Source of the DNA: an uncultured Bacilli bacterium
Lineage (GTDB): Bacteria; Bacillota_I; Bacilli_A; RF39; UBA660
Assembly (NCBI GenBank): GCA_934089275.1
Contig: CAKOJJ010000014.1
Location: 1-38,489, forward strand
DNA: 38,489 bases
Direction of reading: 5' to 3'
Part shown: positions 33,837 through 38,489 of the stretch, piece after piece
Layout of the letters: every line of letters begins with the position of its first letter
Numbering within the stretch: position 1 is the stretch's first letter
Made by a program: the position numbers and the translations under genes
Notes under the pieces: generated by a model
Told to the model about the DNA's origin: nothing
The model's database searches: none
The model's input: only the letters and a program-made list of their open reading frames with translations

Positions 33837-35859
33837 ATATATTTTTTTTATTTTGCTGCTTATTACAATAATCTCTTCCTTAATAAGAATTAATTTAAAA
33901 AAAGTTAATATAGAAACACCATTTGAAGGTATTTTAGAAAATTATACAATAGATGGTAATAAACTGTCTTTTATATTAAAAAACAAATATTCTTTAAAAT
34001 GCACTTACTATATTAAAGATGAAAATGAACTGAACATCTTAAAAAACTTAAATTTAGGAATAAGTTTAAGAGTAGAAGGTAATGTTGATAATCCCAAAAG
34101 CAACACTATACCAAATACATTTAATTATAAAAAATACTTGAAATCAAAAAATATATATAAAGTCATGAGTGTTGAAAATTATAAAGTTATCAACTATAAA
34201 ACAAATATAATTTATACTATAAAGAACAAAATAGTAAAACAGATTGATAAATATAAGAGCAAAAGGTATATAAGTGCTTTTATTTTAGGAGATAAAAAAT
34301 ACTTGGATGATGAAATAAAGAACCGTTATCAAGAACTAGGAGTATCACATATTTTTGCTATATCTGGAATGCATGTAAGCTTAATCACCGGTATTTTATT
34401 TTTTATATTAAAGAAAGTTAAAGACAATTTAAAATACTTTATTGTTATATCTTTTCTAATAATATATGTTTTTCTAACCGGATTACAGGCCAGTGTATTA
34501 AGAAGTGTATCCTTTTTTATTGTAAACTATTTAAATAAAAAATATTCTTTTGATTTAGACATAAAAAACGCATTTTTAATAGCTGTGATAATACTTTTAA
34601 TGATCTATCCAAATTTAATTATAGACATTGGTTTTCAATACTCATCTATTATTTCTTTTTCACTCATCAATTTCAGTTATTTAATAAAAGGAAATTATTT
34701 AAAAAAAAGTTTGGCTATATCTATTATTGCCTTTTTGGTAAGTTTGCCAATAACAATAAATAATAATTTTGAAATAAACATTCTTTCTATAATAAATAAT
34801 TTATTTATTGTTCCTTACATAAGTTATATTTTGTATCCACTTAGTATATTAACATTTTTTATTCCTATATTTGATAATCTATTATTTATATTTTGCAATT
34901 TAATAGAAGTGATTTCCTCACATTTGCTTGTATTAAACATCATTATTCCTAAAATGAACATTATTACAATTATTATATATTATCTATGCTTATATATCTT
35001 TTTAAAAACTTATAAAAAAATATATCTTGTTGTTATTCTGTGTTTAATCTTAATTAATAAATATTTTTATATAATTGACCCCAGTTATTATATTTATTAT
35101 CTTGATGTATCTCAAGGCGATTCAAGTTTGATAAGATATAAAAATAAAGCAATTTTAATAGATACGGGTGGAAGTGTAAGTTTTAAAGAAGATGAATGGA
35201 AAAAGAAAAAAGAATATCATATAACTGATTCAACAATAACTTTTTTAAAAAGTATCGGAGTAAGCAAACTAAATTATTTGGTTTTAACGCACGGAGATGC
35301 AGATCATATGGGTGAAGCTGTTAATTTAGTAGAAAACTTAAAAGTAGAAAAAGTGATATTTAATTGTGGTGAATTTAATAATTTAGAAAAAGAGCTAATT
35401 AAGATATTAGAAAAAAAGAAGATTAAGTACAATTTTTGTATTAAAGAGTTAAAAGTAAATAATAATAAATTATATTTTTTACAAACTGGTGTTTATGACA
35501 ATGAAAATGATAATTCAAATGTAATTTATACAAAAATAAAAGGCTATAAGTTTATGTTTATGGGAGATGCTGGAGTAAATAAAGAGAAGGATATATTGGA
35601 TAAATATAACATACTAAATATAGATGTTTTAAAAGTAGGACATCATGGTTCAAACACTTCTTCTAGTAAACATTTCATAGATATTATTAAACCAAAATAT
35701 TCAATTATTAGTGTAGGTAGAAATAATGGGTATGGTCATCCAAATGAAGAAGTATTAAACAATTTAGAGCGATCTAAAATGTATAGAACTGATCGAGATG
35801 GAAGTATTATGTTTAAAATAAAAAATAATAAATTAAAAATAGAGACTTGTAGTCCGTAG
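33805..35859 (+). CDS. comEC: ComEC DNA-uptake channel protein
   Basis: The roughly 684-residue membrane protein forms the channel for single-stranded DNA in natural transformation. A short N-terminal membrane segment and an OB-like outer domain (about residues 35-135) come first. The Competence domain with many membrane helices follows and has the marker AISGMHVSLITG. A C-terminal metallo-beta-lactamase domain has VLTHGDADHMGE, MFMGDAG and KVGHHGSNTSSSKH, a complete metal site. The start is uncertain. TTG 33805 lies 9 bases after AGGTGA and overlaps comEA by 32 bases. GTG 33793 is the alternative. Together with comEA and a pilin-like gene this suggests competence potential. Confidence 0.94.
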   Translation: MIKLKNILQSKYIFFILLLITIISSLIRINLKKVNIETPFEGILENYTIDGNKLSFILKNKYSLKCTYYIKDENELNILKNLNLGISLRVEGNVDNPKSNTIPNTFNYKKYLKSKNIYKVMSVENYKVINYKTNIIYTIKNKIVKQIDKYKSKRYISAFILGDKKYLDDEIKNRYQELGVSHIFAISGMHVSLITGILFFILKKVKDNLKYFIVISFLIIYVFLTGLQASVLRSVSFFIVNYLNKKYSFDLDIKNAFLIAVIILLMIYPNLIIDIGFQYSSIISFSLINFSYLIKGNYLKKSLAISIIAFLVSLPITINNNFEINILSIINNLFIVPYISYILYPLSILTFFIPIFDNLLFIFCNLIEVISSHLLVLNIIIPKMNIITIIIYYLCLYIFLKTYKKIYLVVILCLILINKYFYIIDPSYYIYYLDVSQGDSSLIRYKNKAILIDTGGSVSFKEDEWKKKKEYHITDSTITFLKSIGVSKLNYLVLTHGDADHMGEAVNLVENLKVEKVIFNCGEFNNLEKELIKILEKKKIKYNFCIKELKVNNNKLYFLQTGVYDNENDNSNVIYTKIKGYKFMFMGDAGVNKEKDILDKYNILNIDVLKVGHHGSNTSSSKHFIDIIKPKYSIISVGRNNGYGHPNEEVLNNLERSKMYRTDRDGSIMFKIKNNKLKIETCSP

Positions 35860-35871
35860 GAAGGAGTAAAT

Positions 35872-36417
35872 ATGAATTATTATAATGAAATAAAAAATAA
35901 ATTAGTAGATAATGAAATATATTCAAAAGTAAAAGACTATTCGAAGGAAAGACATAAAGTTATTACATATTTTGAAATTGGCAAGTTGCTAAATGATGCA
36001 GGTGGAAAATATGGAGATAATATTATAGATGAATATTCTAAAAAATTAGTTGTTGAAGTTGGTAAAAAATATAACAGAAGAACATTATTTAGGATGAAAC
36101 AATTCTATAGTATGTTTAGTGATGAAAAAGTGTCGCAGCTTGCGACACAATTGTCTTGGAGCCATTATGTTGAGTTATTACCTTTAAAAAATATAGATGA
36201 AATAAGGTATTATATCAATATCTGTAGAGAACAAAATATTGGGCGTGATTTATTAAGAAAAAAGATTCGCAATAATGAATACAATAGATTACCAATCGAA
36301 ACTAAAAACAAATTAATACTTGATGATAAGATTGAAGCAAAAGATTTAGTACCAAATCCAATATTAATTAGAAATAAGAACAATACAAACATTACAAAAA
36401 AAATTTCAGCCAGATAA
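35872..36417 (+). pseudogene. truncated YhcG-family (DUF1016) protein, N-terminal domain only
   Basis: The 181-residue frame encodes the N-terminal DUF1016 domain of the YhcG family. Markers are YFEIGKLLNDAGGKYGDNII, RRTLFRMKQFYSMF, ATQLSWSHYVELL and GRDLLRKKIRNNEY. Full-length members have about 330-350 residues and end in a PD-(D/E)XK nuclease domain. Here the frame stops shortly after LVPNPILIRNKNN, in the linker before the nuclease domain. The tail NITKKISAR looks unrelated. The ribosome binding site AAGGAG is good and the start is intact, so a short protein may still be made. The break joins a different gene fragment at about 36368-36417. The family is common in defence islands and mobile regions. 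Confidence 0.85.
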
Positions 36418-36610
36418 TGGAAAGAAAAAGTATTTCTTTGGAGGACTATTAACTGTTGGACCAGAAAATACAGCAGAGACAGATGAAATAAGTTTTGTTT
36501 TTTATGATGAAAATGGTGGATGGTATAAAATAACAAATATAACAGTATTTTTAAATAATCAAGAAGTACCTTTTAAAAGAGAAGAAAATAAACCAAAAAT
36601 GAGTTTATAA
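36368..36610 (+). pseudogene. C-terminal fragment of an unidentified gene
   Basis: In the frame ending at TAA 36608-36610, about 80 codons are open without a good start. The protein-like part reads FQPDNGKKKYFFGGLL, then ENTAETDEISFVFYDENGG, WYKITNITVFLNN and QEVPFKRE. It is not a continuation of YhcG as I know the family. It has normal codon use for this genome and is followed by a terminator. It is therefore probably the end of a second gene joined to the truncated YhcG gene by a deletion. I do not recognise the family. Confidence 0.5.
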
Positions 36611-36618
36611 ATATCTTT

Positions 36619-36645
36619 AAAGAACTAAAAGTAGTTCTTTTTTTC
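36619..36645 (+). terminator. intrinsic terminator after the gene fragment
   Basis: AAAGAACTA and TAGTTCTTT form a 9-bp stem with a 4-base loop and a run of T. Confidence 0.88.
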
Positions 36646-36659
36646 TTGACCAAATTCGT

Positions 36660-36872
36660 ATGCATAAACGTATATCACCACATGGTGATGCTGATCATCT
36701 AGGAGATTCTTTAAATTTATTAGAAAATTTTAAAGTAAAAAAAATCATTTTAAACAATGGTGAAATAAATACTTATGAAAAAAAGTTGCAAAAATATAAA
36801 AATAAAATAACTAAAGAATATAATTCAAAAATAAATATAAAATTTTTAAACACTAAAATATATGATAATTAA
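36660..36872 (+). pseudogene. fragment of a ComEC-like metallo-beta-lactamase domain
   Basis: The 70-codon frame contains SPHGDADHLGDSLNLLENFK, then VKKIILNNGEINTYEKKL and LNTKIYDN. It aligns well with comEC in this window, where the same order reads LTHGDADHMGEAVNLVENLK, VEKVIFNCGEFNNLEKEL and LQTGVYDN. The metal motif HxDxDH is kept, but everything before it and after YDN is missing. It cannot be a working enzyme. It looks like the remnant of a duplicated or transferred comEC-type gene. No convincing ribosome binding site precedes the ATG. Confidence 0.75.
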
Positions 36873-36883
36873 AATGAATTTTG

Positions 36884-37020
36884 TATAATATGGAATTAAG
36901 TTTAGTGAATAAGTACTAGAGCATAATATCAGTCGGAAAGTTACTTTAAGAAGTAAATGCAAGTTAAATAAAATGCCGATAATATTGAGTTAAATGCAAG
37001 TTTTATACTTGCATTTTCTA
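36884..37020 (+). ncRNA. possible small structured RNA or hairpin-rich spacer
   Basis: A TATAAT at 36884-36889 precedes a stretch with nested pairing. AATAT and TCGG near 36926-36937 can pair with CCGA and ATATT near 36976-36986. TTACTT/AAGTAA forms a hairpin at 36941-36956. AAATGCAAGT/ACTTGCATTT forms a 10-bp hairpin at 36992-37016, followed by only a short T run. The -35 region is poor. The sequence could be a small RNA with a terminator or just an inverted-repeat-rich spacer. No family was recognised. Confidence 0.35.
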
Positions 37021-37108
37021 CAATTTTAGATAAAATAGTAGGCGAAAAAGAAAATTATTGCATTCAAAAGAGTATTTTGAAGATAATTTCAAAAATTAAA
37101 TGTAAGTT
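36954..37108 (+). repeat. three imperfect TAAATGCAAGTT direct repeats
   Basis: TAAATGCAAGTT occurs at 36954-36965 and 36991-37002, and the variant TAAATGTAAGTT occurs at 37097-37108. The second copy is also the left arm of the hairpin at 36992-37016. The spacing is 37 and then 106 bases, too irregular for a CRISPR array. Confidence 0.5.
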
Positions 37109-37121
37109 ATTAGTTATGAAA

Positions 37122-37140
37122 TATCAATTGTTTTCTTATT
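37122..37140 (+). repeat. IS30 left inverted repeat
   Basis: The sequence TATCAATTGTTTTCTTATT lies 13 bases beyond the transposase stop. It matches the right end at 38427-38445 exactly in reverse complement. Confidence 0.85.
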
Positions 37141-37153
37141 TTCAATACGTTGA

Positions 37154-38404
37154 TTATTTAAGTATTCTATAACTTAAGTCAACATTTTCTTCATCGATAT
37201 GATGGAGATGGAGAGTTTTGGAAATTTTCTCTCCATAGATTTTGGTAAAGATTGAGTATGGTGTTTTAAAATCCATACTTTTTCTTTTGATATTATTTAT
37301 ATTATTCATCATACGTGTAATATTTTCGTTACTTAAATTATCAAAAGTGATACCTTTTGGAATTATATATCTTATAAACTCATGATTTCTTTCTATACCA
37401 CCTTTTTGCCATGAAGAATATGGTTCACAATAGAATACATTTATTATTTTTTCACCTGTATGGGGATCAATCTCTATATCCAATGGTTTAGAGAATTCCC
37501 AACCATTATCAGTAAGAATAATTTCAAATAATTCTTTGTATTTTTCTATACCTAATTTTTTTCTAAGATAATTGAAAATTCTTTTAACTTCTGATGTTTT
37601 GTATTTGTTTATTAGAAACATAAGCATTAGTTTACTATTTCTAAAATATAAAGTTAGTATGCATTTCTTATCTTCAAATTTTCCAATAACAGTATCCATT
37701 TCAACTATATTTGCATTTGGATTCATTGTTAAATATTCCTCTAATTCTTTTAATGTGCGACCTGTTCTTGCTGGATTATCATATCTTATAGTTGGAGCTT
37801 CATCTTTTCTTTTTCTAGGTTTGTAGCTATAAGATCTAGGTAACATTTCATCGTTTATGTTTGAAAAATAACCTTCATGAACATAGTTATAAAAAGTTTG
37901 AATAGATTTTGGGAATTCTTTTTCTATGGTATTGTATAAATGTAAAATTGGTTGATTTTTGTTTTTTAATTTATCAGTTAAGTAATCATTCCAATATTCT
38001 AATTCATCAATAGACATATCGATTCCTTTTCTTGAATAATGTAATAAATAATCATAATTATCTTGTGCTTTTTTATAATTATAATAGTATTTCTTTTTAT
38101 GACAATTCACTTTAAGATTGCAACATGAACATACATAAGGAAATCGTTTTAATTTGTCACATTCCTTAAGATTACCTTTACTGCAAATTCTTCTTTTTTT
38201 AATTTCTCTAGAAACAGTGGAAGAAGTTGAATCAATAGCATCGGCAATATCCTTCAGTTTGTAATTTAATTTCAATAATTGTTCAATTAACATTCTGTTT
38301 TCAATTGTTAATCTTTCTTTTTTCATAAGAACCTTCCTTTCAATTGTTAATCTTTCTTTTTTCATAAGAACCTTCCTTTCAATTGTTAATCTTTCTTTTT
38401 TCAT
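37154..38404 (-). CDS. IS30-family transposase with triplicated N terminus
   Basis: The frame is 416 codons from 38404 or 390 from 38326. It encodes an IS30-type DDE transposase that cuts and joins the element's ends. An N-terminal helix-turn-helix (LKLNYKLKDIADAIDSTSST, then VSREIKKRR) is followed by a Cys-rich segment (CDKLKRFPYVCSCCNLKVNC). The catalytic residues lie in VEMDTVIG, ILTDNGWEFS and GIERNHEFIRYIIPKG. The first 26 residues are two extra copies of MKKERLTIERKVL caused by a 39-bp tandem repeat. Each copy carries its own AAAGGAAGG ribosome binding site and ATG (38404, 38365, 38326), so three in-frame starts are possible. The start at 38326 gives the normal family N terminus. Confidence 0.93.
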   Translation of the reverse strand: MKKERLTIERKVLMKKERLTIERKVLMKKERLTIENRMLIEQLLKLNYKLKDIADAIDSTSSTVSREIKKRRICSKGNLKECDKLKRFPYVCSCCNLKVNCHKKKYYYNYKKAQDNYDYLLHYSRKGIDMSIDELEYWNDYLTDKLKNKNQPILHLYNTIEKEFPKSIQTFYNYVHEGYFSNINDEMLPRSYSYKPRKRKDEAPTIRYDNPARTGRTLKELEEYLTMNPNANIVEMDTVIGKFEDKKCILTLYFRNSKLMLMFLINKYKTSEVKRIFNYLRKKLGIEKYKELFEIILTDNGWEFSKPLDIEIDPHTGEKIINVFYCEPYSSWQKGGIERNHEFIRYIIPKGITFDNLSNENITRMMNNINNIKRKSMDFKTPYSIFTKIYGEKISKTLHLHHIDEENVDLSYRILK

Positions 38405-38418
38405 AAGAACCTTCCTTT
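38302..38418 (-). repeat. 39-bp tandem repeat, three copies, spanning the transposase start
   Basis: Units begin at 38302, 38341 and 38380 with a period of exactly 39 bases (13 codons) and look identical. Each holds a ribosome binding site, an ATG and the first codons of the transposase. The identity between copies suggests a recent expansion. Confidence 0.95.
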
Positions 38419-38426
38419 CAATTATT

Positions 38427-38445
38427 AATAAGAAAACAATTGATA
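38427..38445 (-). repeat. IS30 right inverted repeat
   Basis: The sequence AATAAGAAAACAATTGATA is the exact reverse complement of the left end at 37122-37140. It lies about 20 bases upstream of the outermost transposase start and could also contribute to its promoter. Confidence 0.85.
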
Positions 38446-38489
38446 AGAATATATTAAATATTATTAAAGAACTAAATGCAACTTTTAAA

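Larger units (their letters stand above)
37121..38446 (-). mobile_element. IS30-family insertion sequence
   Basis: A single transposase gene is flanked by inverted ends. TATCAATTGTTTTCTTATT at 37122-37140 has its exact complement at 38427-38445, a perfect 19-bp match. Extending one base outward gives ends at 37121 and 38446 and leaves GAA on both sides (37118-37120 and 38447-38449), which fits the 2-3 bp target duplications of IS30 elements. The element is about 1.33 kb. It sits beside a stretch of gene fragments. The intact transposase and matching ends suggest a fairly recent insertion. Confidence 0.82.

Noticed and set aside
36940..37016. tracrRNA of a type II CRISPR system
   Set aside because: Only a short match (GCAAGTTAAA) to known anti-repeats is present. 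There is no CRISPR array or cas gene in the window, and the following hairpin does not match the usual nexus. It is kept only as a low-level possibility in the findings.
36954..37108. CRISPR array
   Set aside because: The three 12-base repeats are too short, unevenly spaced and imperfect.

Overview
The window is AT-rich DNA, estimated by eye at under 30% GC, with densely packed genes. It looks like a chromosomal segment of a low-GC Gram-positive bacterium of the Bacilli / Mycoplasmatota-like gut type. Supporting signs are cdaA-cdaR, ymfF-ymfH, comEA-comEC, a yerB-type protein, tRNAs with encoded CCA, strong GGAGG-type ribosome binding sites and sigma-A-like promoters. Trp is encoded by TGG. 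All 34 gene or fragment ends that I checked are TAA or TAG, and none is TGA.

Layout. 1-763: the tail of a tRNA cluster (Asp cut by the window edge, Phe, Leu, Val, Thr, Tyr, Gln, Lys) with a terminator. 800-1266: non-coding AT-rich DNA. 1267-1567: tRNA-Arg and tRNA-Pro with their own promoter and terminator. 1590-4569: an orphan MvaI/BcnI-type endonuclease divergent from a topoisomerase III gene. 4574-4934: a probable undescribed structured RNA, bounded by a consensus promoter and an intrinsic terminator. 4996-7931: pflB-pflA for anaerobic pyruvate cleavage. 7995-12429: an unknown membrane-anchored protein, argS, a patatin-like lipase overlapping argS, and a YebC-family gene.

12498-14508: a two-component system. 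14659-17290: a cell-surface locus with a TasA/camelysin-like secreted protein, a SipW/archaeal-type signal peptidase, a small anchored protein and an InlB-repeat protein. 17348-19596: two divergent membrane-anchored proteins. 19597-25565: a small membrane protein, cdaA, cdaR, a type IV pilin-like gene, gpmI and a phosphohexomutase. 25628-28501: a PlsC-like acyltransferase and a 7-TM hybrid histidine kinase. 28520-29782: a putative heavy-metal exporter and a Fur-family regulator behind a perfect palindromic operator. 29796-30512: a purine nucleoside phosphorylase on the minus strand. 30603-33168: a pair of M16 peptidases. 33210-35859: comEA-comEC for DNA uptake.

35872-38489 is accessory and decaying. 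It holds a truncated YhcG (DUF1016) gene, an orphan C-terminal gene fragment, a fragment resembling the ComEC metallo-beta-lactamase domain, a hairpin-rich non-coding stretch with TAAATGCAAGTT repeats, and an IS30-family element. The IS has clear 19-bp inverted ends, a possible GAA target duplication and a 39-bp triplication covering the transposase start. The most promising unexplained items are the RNA at 4574-4934, the orphan MvaI-like nuclease, the TasA/SipW-like locus, and the complete absence of TGA stops.
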